This document shows positions 42,718 through 50,755 of a DNA stretch of 64,000 nucleotides, piece by piece; the stretch's first letter is position 1, and each line of letters starts with the position of its first letter. The notes below the pieces were generated by a model. The model did no database searches. It saw only the letters and a program-made list of their open reading frames with translations, and had not been told where the DNA came from. The position numbers were made by a program, and so were the translations under genes. The stretch spans positions 1 to 64,000 of the forward strand of contig JAYFQF010000004.1 in assembly GCA_034927285.1 (NCBI GenBank), given 5' to 3'. Source of the DNA: JAYFQF01 sp034927285 (lineage in GTDB: Bacteria; Bacillota; Peptococcia; DRI-13; UBA5745).

Positions 42718-44127
42718 ATGAATAATGCCACCCATAAAATCGAGAGAGCCATGGTGGGCAAAGGCATCGAGAAAGTCATCGGATATGTAAATAAAGGTCA
42801 GGACCGCGGCGAAAGCTTATTGCAGTTGGTGAATCTGACGGAAAAGATCGCCGGCGACCTGTTTAAGCCGGAAAGCTACCAGGCCACCCGGGAGCTGATC
42901 CGGGAAAAAGACGGCAAATGGATCGGCTATGTAAACCGTCTCTTGGATGAGGTGGACCCCAACGTGCTGCGAATGACCGCCTTGAACCTGGGATATGAAG
43001 CTGCTTACTATGGCACTAAGACCATCCGGAAAAAGAGAAAGGAATATCAATGCAATGTTCCCTGGGTTATGCTGATTGATCCTACCAGCGCCTGCAATAT
43101 GCACTGTACCGGCTGCTGGGCTGCGGAATACGGCCATCAGATGAGCCTGACTTTTGAACAGCTGGATGATATCATCACCCAGGGCAAGGAGCTGGGCATA
43201 TATTTTTACATGTATACCGGCGGTGAGCCTTTATTACGGAAAAAAGACCTGATACGGCTGTGTGAAAAGCATAACGAATGCGCTTTCCATGCTTTTACCA
43301 ACGGAACCCTGGTGGATGAAGAATTCTGCCGGGAAATGGCCAGGGTAGGCAATCTGATCCTGTCGTTGAGCCTGGAAGGCTTTGAAGAAGCCAATGACAG
43401 CCGCAGGGGCCAGGGAGTCTACCAAAAGGTGCTGGCGGCCATGGATCTGCTGAAAGCTCATGGCCTGATCTTCGGCACTTCCATCTGTTACACCAGAAAC
43501 AACCTGGAGGTGGTTACCTCCGACGATTTCCTGGACCTTCTGATCGGGCATGGCTGCCGTTACAGCTGGTATTTCCACTATATGCCCGTGGGCAATGAGG
43601 CCTCGGTGGATCTTTTACCCACCGCCGCCCAGCGGGAATATATGTATCATCGGATACGGGAAATCCGGGCCCGGGAAGGCGGCAAGCCTATCTTTGTCAT
43701 GGACTTCCAAAATGACGGCGAATATGTGGGCGGCTGCATCGCGGGCGGACGGAACTACCTGCATATCAACGCCGACGGCGACGTGGAGCCCTGCGTGTTT
43801 ATTCACTATTCCAGCGCCAACATTAAGGAGGTATCCCTTCTGGAAGCGCTGAAGCAGCCTTTGTTTATGGCCTACCGGGACGGCCAGCCTTTTAATCATA
43901 ATCAGCTGCGGCCCTGCCCCATGCTGGAAAATCCGGAGCTTTTGGAGGCTATGGTAGAAAAAGCAGGCGCCAAATCCACAGATCTGCAGTCGCCGGAAAC
44001 CGCGGAGCATCTCTGCGGCAAGTGCAGGGAATACGCGGAAGAATGGCAGAAGACAGCGGATAAGCTGTGGGCGGCAAACCCTCACCATCAGGCTTCCTTC
44101 GAAAACTACAGAGAGGATTACCGCTAA
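42718..44127 (+). CDS. Radical SAM/SPASM-type protein
   Basis: 469 residues. After an N-terminal helical domain of about 110 residues (IEKVIGYVNKGQDRGESLLQLVNL), the radical SAM cluster cysteines are C126-NMH-C130-TG-C133. GGEPLL and a C-terminal Cys-rich region (GGCIAGGRNYLHINADGDVEPCVFIHYSS, then CPMLENPE and CGKCREY) suggest auxiliary iron-sulfur clusters of SPASM type. The substrate is unknown. The immediate partner is a flippase-like membrane protein, hinting at lipid or envelope modification. ATG 42718 is preferred over GTG 42709 because of aggtcaggtgag spacing. Confidence 0.88.
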   Translation: MNNATHKIERAMVGKGIEKVIGYVNKGQDRGESLLQLVNLTEKIAGDLFKPESYQATRELIREKDGKWIGYVNRLLDEVDPNVLRMTALNLGYEAAYYGTKTIRKKRKEYQCNVPWVMLIDPTSACNMHCTGCWAAEYGHQMSLTFEQLDDIITQGKELGIYFYMYTGGEPLLRKKDLIRLCEKHNECAFHAFTNGTLVDEEFCREMARVGNLILSLSLEGFEEANDSRRGQGVYQKVLAAMDLLKAHGLIFGTSICYTRNNLEVVTSDDFLDLLIGHGCRYSWYFHYMPVGNEASVDLLPTAAQREYMYHRIREIRAREGGKPIFVMDFQNDGEYVGGCIAGGRNYLHINADGDVEPCVFIHYSSANIKEVSLLEALKQPLFMAYRDGQPFNHNQLRPCPMLENPELLEAMVEKAGAKSTDLQSPETAEHLCGKCREYAEEWQKTADKLWAANPHHQASFENYREDYR

Positions 44128-44141
44128 GCCAAAAAGGGGAG

Positions 44142-45182
44142 GTGCCGGCCATAAAAAAGAAAATAAAACAAGCCCTGCTGGTACTGGCGCCTTTTGCCCT
44201 GCTGGCCCTGGCGCTGACCGTTCTGTTTAAGGACTCCTGGCAGCAGATCCTGATTCAGTCAAAAAGCATAAACGCCTTATGGTTTACTGCCGGGCTGGCT
44301 TTGGCTGCCGTATTTTATATCGCCGACGCTCAGGGTTTCCGGCTGCTGATCCGGCGGCTTTTGCCTGACTTCAGCCTGAAGGAAGGGGTGGAGATCGTGG
44401 CTATGGGCCTTTTCATGAACGTCTCAACCTTCGGTACCGGCATTAAGCCCGCTCAGGCCCTGTACCTGAAAAATCGGGGGGCTGACCTGGGGGAAAGCCT
44501 GGGGCCGCTGATCCTGCCCTATGTGTTTCATAAGCTGACCATCGTCCTGTATGGCATATACGCTATTTTGTTTTACCACGGCTTTCTGCTGAAACACTTC
44601 GCCCGCCGGATGCTTTATCTGTATCTGGGCTGCGGATTAAGCCTGATCATCTGCCTGGTGCTGGTACTGCTTTGCGTCTCCGGCGGATTCCATCGCCTGA
44701 TCTTTGACCGGCTGAAAAAACTATTCCGAAAAGAAAAATACCTTGCCGCCGTGTCCAGGTTGGAAGAAGAGACGGGACAAATGCGCCGCCAGACCGCCGG
44801 CATCCTGCAGGACCGCGTCCTTTGCCTGAAAATGCTGGGCATAAATCTCCTGAAATTTTTTTGCTGGTACGCCGTACCTTGGCTGGCCTTCCGGGCTGTG
44901 GGCGTCGCGGACATGCCGTTGGCCTTCGGCCAATGCATGGCGGTTGCCGCCGTAGTGCAGCTTTTAATCGGGGTGATCCCGATTACCGGCGGCATGGTCT
45001 CGGCGGAGGTGGTTTTTGTCCTGCTTTACGCCGTGATTTTCGGTGAGGTGACCGCCGGGGCCGGCATGGTGGTGTTTCGTCTGGCCACCTATTATCTCCC
45101 GGTGCTGGTCAGCTGTCTTTACAGCTTATCTATTTACCTCCGCCGGCGGCGCAGGGGCAATCCGGGCGGTGCGCCGGCTTAA
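44142..45182 (+). CDS. Lysylphosphatidylglycerol-synthase-TM/UPF0104 (flippase-like) membrane protein
   Basis: About 346 residues with eight or so helices. It belongs to the family of the MprF flippase domain (AglD/UPF0104): MGLFMNVSTFGTGIKPAQALYLKNRG near the N-terminus and LLIGVIPITGGMVSAEVVFVLLY near the C-terminus are the conserved turns. It probably moves a lipid or lipid-linked sugar across the membrane, possibly the product of the radical SAM partner gene. Start: GTG 44142 overlaps the ribosome site GGGGAGGTG; an ATA codon at 44151 lies exactly 6 nt after it and could be the real start. Confidence 0.85.
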   Translation: MPAIKKKIKQALLVLAPFALLALALTVLFKDSWQQILIQSKSINALWFTAGLALAAVFYIADAQGFRLLIRRLLPDFSLKEGVEIVAMGLFMNVSTFGTGIKPAQALYLKNRGADLGESLGPLILPYVFHKLTIVLYGIYAILFYHGFLLKHFARRMLYLYLGCGLSLIICLVLVLLCVSGGFHRLIFDRLKKLFRKEKYLAAVSRLEEETGQMRRQTAGILQDRVLCLKMLGINLLKFFCWYAVPWLAFRAVGVADMPLAFGQCMAVAAVVQLLIGVIPITGGMVSAEVVFVLLYAVIFGEVTAGAGMVVFRLATYYLPVLVSCLYSLSIYLRRRRRGNPGGAPA

Positions 45183-45237
45183 GGACGCTATAGGGAAACC
45201 GGAATTGGCGGAGCTTTATCCATAAACGGAAAAACGT

Positions 45238-45352
45238 TTGACAAATCTTTTTTTTGAGCGTATACTAAATAACGTTCTAAATGTATTTTGATTGATTGCC
45301 GCAAGCTTTAAGTCAATCCTCATTTTGACTTCAGGGCTTGCGTTTTTCTTTT
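45238..45352 (+). promoter_or_regulatory. Cold-shock gene promoter and structured leader with attenuator-like hairpin
   Basis: TTGACA (45238-45243), 17-bp spacer and TATACT (45261-45266) form a near-ideal promoter, giving a leader of about 115 nt. Inside it, CGCAAGC (45300-45306) pairs with GCTTGCG (45336-45342) and AAGTCAA (45310-45316) with TTGACTT (45325-45331). A T-rich run follows, so it has the form of an intrinsic terminator within the leader. Temperature-dependent folding or attenuation is a natural hypothesis. Confidence 0.7.
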
Positions 45353-45387
45353 GCACCAGAACAATCAAATCTAAGGAGGTATCGGCA

Positions 45388-45603
45388 ATGAATAACGGCA
45401 CTGTAAAATGGTTTAACGCAGACAAGGGGTTTGGTTTCATTACCAATGACAACGGGGGAGACGATGTTTTTGTACACTTCTCCGCCATCCAGAGTGACGG
45501 TTATCGTTCTCTGAATGAAGGTCAGAAGGTTACTTTTGATGTGGAACAAGATCCTAAAGACAGCCGCAAGTCCCGGGCTGTCAATGTTCATATCGTCCAA
45601 TAA
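45388..45603 (+). CDS. csp: Cold-shock protein (CspA family)
   Basis: 71 residues, a single cold-shock domain. RNP1 KGFGFITND and RNP2 DVFVHFSAI are present, with the start MNNGTVKWFNADKG typical of the family. It is an RNA chaperone that melts secondary structure. The ATG is preceded by aaggaggtatcggca. The start of the frame further upstream at 45292 runs through the leader hairpin and is not the real start. Confidence 0.96.
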   Translation: MNNGTVKWFNADKGFGFITNDNGGDDVFVHFSAIQSDGYRSLNEGQKVTFDVEQDPKDSRKSRAVNVHIVQ

Positions 45604-45609
45604 CCTGTT

Positions 45610-45638
45610 AAAGCCGCCCGGTTGGGGCGGCTTTTTTT
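45610..45638 (+). terminator. Intrinsic terminator of the cold-shock gene
   Basis: AAAGCCGCCC (45610-45619) pairs with GGGCGGCTTT (45625-45634), in a run of T. Confidence 0.9.
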
Positions 45639-45758
45639 GCGCCTTTTTTGGCTCCTTTATTTTCAACGTTGCCCATTGCGCTATTGTACTAAAGTCACGG
45701 AAGGCCCTCGGGAAGCCCTGTATAATTCAACTAGAAAACATCTTTAGGAGGGCTTACC

Positions 45759-45920
45759 ATGGTCAAATACGTCATCGGCTGCTTCAGCGGCGCAGCACTG
45801 GGTTATCTGTATTATCGTTTCATCGGATGCTCCACCGGCGCCTGCCCCATTACCTCCAGTCCCTATGCTTCCTCAATCTACGGCGCCGTTATCGGCCTTC
45901 TGATCGCGTCGTCGTGGTAG
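45759..45920 (+). CDS. Small DUF6132-like membrane protein
   Basis: A 53-residue protein from the ATG after taggaggg. It starts with a hydrophobic segment (YVIGCFSGAALGYLYYRFIG), followed by CSTGACPITSSPYASSIYGAVIGLLIASSW, the pattern of the DUF6132 family of small Cys-containing membrane proteins often found near thioredoxin- or rhodanese-type genes. The cysteine pair in CSTGAC could be redox active. A TATAAT box at 45721-45726 provides a -10 element. Confidence 0.8.
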   Translation: MVKYVIGCFSGAALGYLYYRFIGCSTGACPITSSPYASSIYGAVIGLLIASSW

Positions 45921-45973
45921 GTTGGCTGCCGCCTTGCCTTATGCCATAAAATTAAAAAATCAAGAAAAAACTC

Positions 45974-46002
45974 TTGCAATGTAATGCCGGTTATGTTATT
46001 AT
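45974..46002 (+). promoter_or_regulatory. Promoter of tRNA-Ala
   Basis: TTGCAA (45974-45979) and TATTAT (45997-46002) are separated by 17 bp and end 13 bp before the tRNA. Confidence 0.7.
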
Positions 46003-46015
46003 GGGTCTTGTCCTT

Positions 46016-46091
46016 GGGGGTGTAGCGCAGCTGGGAGCGCGCTTGACTGGCAGTCAAGAGGTCAGGGGTTCGATCCCCCTCATCTCCACCA
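46016..46091 (+). tRNA. tRNA-Ala (anticodon GGC)
   Basis: A 76-nt cloverleaf with encoded CCA end. Acceptor GGGGGTG/CATCTCC with discriminator A; D stem GCGC/GCGC; anticodon stem CTTGA/TCAAG with loop CTGGCAG (anticodon GGC, reading GCC/GCU); T arm AGGGG-TTCGATC-CCCCT. The G3:U70 wobble pair, the identity element for alanyl-tRNA synthetase, is present (third G against T at 46085). Confidence 0.97.
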
Positions 46092-46099
46092 GAATTTGT

Positions 46100-46290
46100 C
46101 CGAAAACACGTTTTCGGTTAAAGAAAAACGTTGACAGATCAGGCTTTTTACCTGTTTTGCCAACGTTTTTTTGTGTGCCTTTTTCTGTGCTTTTCTCCTT
46201 TTTCCCTTTAAATTTCTCCGGCTTTCAGACAGTCTGACAATAAAGAAGAAGCGTATCAAAGGCTTAAAAAGCCGCTGACACGCTTTTTTC
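46100..46290 (+). terminator. Hairpin and two intrinsic terminators after tRNA-Ala
   Basis: CCGAAAAC/GTTTTCGG (46100-46117) is a perfect palindrome just after the CCA. AAAAACGTTG (46124-46133) with CAACGTTTTT (46161-46170) and T-run is the first terminator. AAGCGT (46249-46254) with ACGCTT (46280-46285) around GGCTTAAAAAGCC is the second. Confidence 0.8.
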
Positions 46291-46576
46291 ATATCGCCGC
46301 ATTTTCTTGCGGCCTTTTCATAGCGGGTAATTATTAAAAAAGTATATAACGGCATGGGGAAATCAATCTATATGTTTTTTGTATGGTCAATCATATTATT
46401 TACATAATTCTTCATCATTGGCCGGCGTGTTATACTGCTTCATAATAAAGACTAAATAATTTGAAAAATAGGACGCGATAACAGGGCGCGTCCGGCAAAA
46501 GGCTTATCTCTCTGCGGTAAGGCAGAAACTGACGGGCAGCAATCGAAAAAAACAGGTAAGGAGGGGAAGTCATTTT
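46291..46576. other. Leader region of the methionine gamma-lyase-like gene
   Basis: TATACT (46431-46436) preceded by TGT is an extended -10. The implied leader of about 130 nt holds GGACGCG/CGCGTCC (46471-46477 with 46487-46493) and CTGC/GCAG (46512-46525). I looked for the SAM-I kink-turn consensus and a T-box GGTGG motif and found neither. It could carry an unrecognised regulatory structure. Confidence 0.4.
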
Positions 46577-47791
46577 ATGAGCAAAATCGATTTTTCAAAA
46601 GTTGGATTCGAGACCTTAATGATCCACGCCGGGCAGGCGCCGGATAAGGAAACCGGTGCTTTGTCAACACCCATTTACCAAACCTCCACTTTTTGTTTTG
46701 AAACCGTGGAGGAAGGACAGGGCAAATTCGCTAAGAAAATTCCCGGTTTTATTTATTCCCGCAGCGGCAACCCCACTAACCGTGCTCTGGAACTGAAAAT
46801 TGCGGCATTGGAAGGGGCGGAAGATGCCGTAGCCACCGCTTCCGGTATGGGCGCTATCGGCGCGGTTATGGTGGCCTTCCTCAGCACCGGTGATCATGTG
46901 GTCTGCGGCGATTGCGTTTATGGCGGTACGTCCGTGGTTATGCGCACCAACTTGAAGCAGTTCGGCATTGATGTGACTTTTGTCGATACCAGTGATGCCA
47001 TAGCCGTTGAAGCCGCCGTCAAGGCCAATACCAAGCTCCTCTACTTCGAGACTCCCACCAATCCCCTGATGGTAGTGACCGACATCAAAAAGATGGCGGA
47101 AATCGCAAAACGCAAAGGGATCAAACTGGTGGTGGACAACACCTTTGCGCCGCCGCCCTTGCAATACCCCATCAAGCTGGGGGCAGATCTGGCGGTTCAT
47201 TCCGTAACCAAATATCTGAACGGCCATGGCGATGTGCTGGGCGGGCTGGTGGTGGGCGGCAAAGCGGATATTGCTCTGGTAAGAGGCAACGGTGTAACCA
47301 AGATTTGCGGAACCCCTCCTTCCCCCGGTAATTCTTTCCTGGTACTAAGGGGCATAAAAACCCTGTCTTTAAGGGTGCGCCAGCATTGTAATAACGCTCT
47401 GGCTTTCGCAAAATACCTGTCCGGCAATAAGTACATCAAAAAGGTTTACTATCCCGGCCTGGCGGACCATCCTCAGCATGCTCTGGCCAAAGAACAGATG
47501 AACGGTTACTATACCGGCATGCTGAGCTTTGAGTTGGACGCGGTCAAAGGCCTTTCCAGCTATGAGGCCGGGAAGAAGCTGCTGAACTCCCTTGCCATCC
47601 CCAGCATTGCGGTATCCCTGGGCGACCCTGATACGCTGATTCAACATCCGGCCAGCATGACCCATGCCAGCGTGCCCAAAGAAGCAAGGGAAGCGGCCGG
47701 CATCACTGACGGTCTTATTCGTATGTCGGTAGGTCTTGAAAACGTGGAAGATCTGATTGCTGATTTTGAAAATGCATTTGCGTCCATGTAA
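46577..47791 (+). CDS. Cys/Met-metabolism PLP enzyme, methionine gamma-lyase-like
   Basis: 404 residues of the gamma family of PLP enzymes: YSRSGNPTNRALELKIAALEGAEDAVATASGMGAI, VVDNTFAPPPLQYPIKLGADLAVHSVTKYLNGHGD (Lys binds PLP) and C-terminal SLGDPDTLIQHPASMTHASVPKEAREAAGI, close to methionine gamma-lyases and O-acetylhomoserine sulfhydrylases. The Cys characteristic of classical MdeA (in G-C-T) is replaced here (VYGGTSV), so cystathionine gamma-lyase or sulfhydrylase activity is also possible. Location beside an NhaC-type transporter favours catabolism of an imported sulfur amino acid. Ribosome site aaggagggg. Confidence 0.85.
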   Translation: MSKIDFSKVGFETLMIHAGQAPDKETGALSTPIYQTSTFCFETVEEGQGKFAKKIPGFIYSRSGNPTNRALELKIAALEGAEDAVATASGMGAIGAVMVAFLSTGDHVVCGDCVYGGTSVVMRTNLKQFGIDVTFVDTSDAIAVEAAVKANTKLLYFETPTNPLMVVTDIKKMAEIAKRKGIKLVVDNTFAPPPLQYPIKLGADLAVHSVTKYLNGHGDVLGGLVVGGKADIALVRGNGVTKICGTPPSPGNSFLVLRGIKTLSLRVRQHCNNALAFAKYLSGNKYIKKVYYPGLADHPQHALAKEQMNGYYTGMLSFELDAVKGLSSYEAGKKLLNSLAIPSIAVSLGDPDTLIQHPASMTHASVPKEAREAAGITDGLIRMSVGLENVEDLIADFENAFASM

Positions 47792-47853
47792 CCCTCTTCC
47801 CATGACTTTGGCATAAAGCCAACTAATAAAAGAGAAAAGGGGCGGGAATAATC

Positions 47854-49269
47854 ATGAGCGATAAGAAAAAAGAAAAGCTTATTATCACCGAAGAAAAAAA
47901 CATAGGCGGGTTAGCGTTTTTGCCGCTGTTGGTCTTTTTAGGATTATACGTGGGCGGCGGTATTTTATTTACCATTATGGGAATGGAAAATCCTTTTAAG
48001 CAGATTCCCCGGGAAGTAGCCCTGATGGGCGGTATCATTGTCGCTTTTATTATGGGCAAGAGAAGCTTTATCGTGAAAACCGACGACTTCTCCAAGGCCT
48101 GCGGTGATCCCGGCGTTATGCTGATGGTTCTGATTTTTGTGCTGGCCGGCGCTTTTGCCGGCGTGGCCAAAGAAATGGGCGGCGTAGAATCCACGGTTAA
48201 TCTGGGCCTTACCTATGTGCCGAAGCAATTTATCTTGGCCGGAATATTCCTGATTTCTTCCTTTGTCGCCACCGCCATGGGTACCTCCATGGGCACTATT
48301 GCCGCCATCGGTCCCATCGCCGTCGGCCTGGCGGAGGCCTCCGGGCTGGATATGGCTGTCTGTATCTCCGCGGTTGTCGGCGGCGGTATGTTTGGCGATA
48401 ATTTATCCATCATTTCGGACACCACCATCGCCGCGACCCGGGGCGCCGGCTGTAATATGAAGGATAAATTCCGGATGAATCTGCTGATTGCCCTGCCGGC
48501 AGCACTTTTATCCATGGTGGTTTATACTTTGGTGGGAACGGCGGGGAGCCTGGGCGGTCCCTATCCGTATGAGTTGATTAAGGTAGTTCCTTATGTGGTT
48601 GTTTTGGTCCTGGCCATTGTCGGCGTCGATGTGCTGGTCGTATTGATGGGCGGCACTATATTTGCCGGGATCATCGGCGGACTGACCGGCTCCATGAGCT
48701 TCATTTCTTTTTGCCAGGCTGCCGGAGCAGGTATTGCGGGGATGCTCTCGATAGTGATTGTATCTATTTTGATGCGGGGCCTGACCGGCCTGATCCGCGA
48801 TATGGGCGGCGTCCATTGGCTGACCACGCTGTTTAACCGCAGCGTCAAAAGCCGGAAAGGGGCTCAGTACTCCATCCTGGGCATGACGGCGGTCCTGGAT
48901 GCCTGTATAGCCAATAATACGATCGCCATCCTGGTGGCGGCGCCTTTAGCGAAACCCATCGCCAAAAAATTCGGCGTGGCGCCCCAACGCCTGGCTTCGT
49001 TATTGGATATTACTTCCTGCGTGGTTCAGGGCTTTCTTCCCCAGGGCGGCCAGATATTGCTGGCAGTCACCCTGACCTCGCTTTCGCCGCTTTCAATAAT
49101 GCGGCATTCTTATTATCTGGTCTTTCTTTTGATCGCAACCATTGTCACCATCCAGTTCGAGCTGCTGAAAACCAAAGAGGAAAAAGAAGGCGTGGAGTTC
49201 TATACTGAGCTGGATGAAGAGGAAGAAGGCGCAGCGCCCGCCCTTTCGTCCGCCAAACAAGCTTTTTAG
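47854..49269 (+). CDS. NhaC-family Na+/H+ antiporter-like transporter
   Basis: 471 residues, about eleven or twelve helices of the NhaC/ion-transporter superfamily. Conserved signatures: SFVATAMGTSMGTIAAIGPIAVGLAEASGLDMAVCISAVVGGGMFGDNLSIISDTTIAATRGAGC and the later LDITSCVVQGFLPQGGQ. In this superfamily substrates include Na+/H+, malate/lactate (MleN) and methionine (predicted MetT). The gene is 62 bp after the PLP lyase, so import of methionine or a related amino acid is a fair inference. Acidic C-terminal tail. Confidence 0.85.
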   Translation: MSDKKKEKLIITEEKNIGGLAFLPLLVFLGLYVGGGILFTIMGMENPFKQIPREVALMGGIIVAFIMGKRSFIVKTDDFSKACGDPGVMLMVLIFVLAGAFAGVAKEMGGVESTVNLGLTYVPKQFILAGIFLISSFVATAMGTSMGTIAAIGPIAVGLAEASGLDMAVCISAVVGGGMFGDNLSIISDTTIAATRGAGCNMKDKFRMNLLIALPAALLSMVVYTLVGTAGSLGGPYPYELIKVVPYVVVLVLAIVGVDVLVVLMGGTIFAGIIGGLTGSMSFISFCQAAGAGIAGMLSIVIVSILMRGLTGLIRDMGGVHWLTTLFNRSVKSRKGAQYSILGMTAVLDACIANNTIAILVAAPLAKPIAKKFGVAPQRLASLLDITSCVVQGFLPQGGQILLAVTLTSLSPLSIMRHSYYLVFLLIATIVTIQFELLKTKEEKEGVEFYTELDEEEEGAAPALSSAKQAF

Positions 49270-49434
49270 GGCGTCTGAATCTTAATGTTGGTAAATATAA
49301 TAAATTTGGACGAGAGGCCTGCCGCCCATCTGGATCGGGCGGCAGGCTTCCCGCGCCGCCTGCTGGGGTATTCCTTGGCCCGATACGTAGATTTTTTCCG
49401 GGACTTCGTAAAACAAGGGAAAAAGGAGCCTGCT

Positions 49435-50715
49435 ATGAAAACCATAAAAATCCCCTATTATACTTCTTCCATGGATTTGCATATAGAGGAAAAAAACCTG
49501 AAGGCAGTGATATCCGCCAGAATACATGAGCTTCATGTTGACCGCAGCGAAGAACAGCTGGTATTGGCGGCGCTGGGAAACCCGATAGGAGCGCCGCGCT
49601 TACGGCAGCTGGCGAAAGGGAAAAAGAAAGTAACCCTTGTCACCAGCGATCATACCCGGGCTGTTCCCAGTAAAGTCACGCTGCCGCTTTTACTGAATGA
49701 AATCAGAAAAGGCAGCCCCCAGGCGCAAATCACAATTTTGATCGCTACGGGTCTGCATCGGGCCCCGACCAGGGAGGAGCAGCGCCGGATGTTTGGCGAC
49801 AGGATCGTGGATCACGAAAGAATAGCGATCAACGACGCCTTTGATCCGGGCTAGTTCGTGTATCAGGGGACGCTTCCCTCAGGCGCCGGATTTCAGGTAA
49901 ACCGGCTGGCTGTGGATTGTGATCTGCTGGTAACTGAGGGGTTTATTGAACCTCATTTTTTTGCCGGCTTCTCCGGCGGCCGCAAAAGCATCCTGCCGGG
50001 CATCTGCAGCCAGCAGACTGTGAACGAAAACCATTGTTATAAAGCTGTTGCAAGCCCTTATTCCCAGGCCGGCATTTTAGAGGGCAACCCCATTCATGAG
50101 GACATGGCCGCCGCAGCCCGGCTTGTCCATACCGCTTTTATCCTCAATGTGGCTTTGGATGGTGAGAAGAAAATTATCGGGGCCTTTGCCGGAGATCTGG
50201 AGCAGGCCTATGCCGCCGGCGTGGCCTTTATTCGCGGCCTTTCCCAGCGCCCCGCCGTCACCGGCGATATCGTGATAACCGGTAACGGCGGTTATCCGCT
50301 GGATCAAAACCTCTATCAGAGTCCTAAAGCTGTGGCGACCGCCGAGGCCTGCGCCGGCGAGGACGGCGTCATCATCATGTGCTGCAGTTGCGTGGACGGT
50401 ATGGGCGGCACTGATTTTGCAAGGCTTATTAAGTTGGGGACGCCCGAGGAAATCGATGAATATCTGGCCGCAATCCCTGCGAAGGAAACGATCCCCGAGC
50501 AGTGGTGCCCTCAAATATATGCACGTATTCTGAAAAAACATAAGGTCATCCTGGTAACCGCCTATCTGAGTGCGGATGAGGTAAGCAGCGCCAATCTGAT
50601 TCCGGCCGGGGACCTGGACGAGGCCTTAGCCATTGCTTATAAACTGAAGGGAAAGGACGCCGGCGTCGTGGTGATTCCCGACGGCGTCAGCGTTTTAATT
50701 ATTAAAGCGAAATAA
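49435..50715 (+). pseudogene. larA: LarA-type nickel-dependent racemase interrupted by in-frame TAG
   Basis: One continuous frame of 426 codons with a TAG at codon 140 (49852-49854). Before it: TSDHTRAVPSKVTLPLLL and IATGLHRAPTREEQRRMFG, the LarA motifs that hold the nickel-pincer cofactor. After it: FVYQGTLPSGAGFQVNRL, EPHFFAGFSGGRKSILPG and an intact C-terminal domain. Nothing else is damaged. The stop replaces a poorly conserved position after DAFDPG; a single C-to-T change from CAG would explain it. Options: recent nonsense mutation, readthrough, suppression or pyrrolysine. A GTG at 49858 could restart translation. LarA homologues racemise lactate or other 2-hydroxyacids. ATG with aaaaaggag. 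Confidence 0.8.
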
Positions 50716-50755
50716 TGAGGCGGCGGGGAAAAGGAAGAGAAGAGGGGAAAAGAGC

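Noticed and set aside
45974..46237. An 87-codon frame across the tRNA region reading GGVAQLGARLTGSQEVRGSIPLISTR
   Set aside because: This is the classic false protein obtained by translating a tRNA gene; the cloverleaf of tRNA-Ala accounts for the sequence.
46440..46576. SAM-I riboswitch or T-box before the methionine gamma-lyase-like gene
   Set aside because: Hairpins exist, but neither the SAM-I kink-turn pattern nor the T-box consensus is present.
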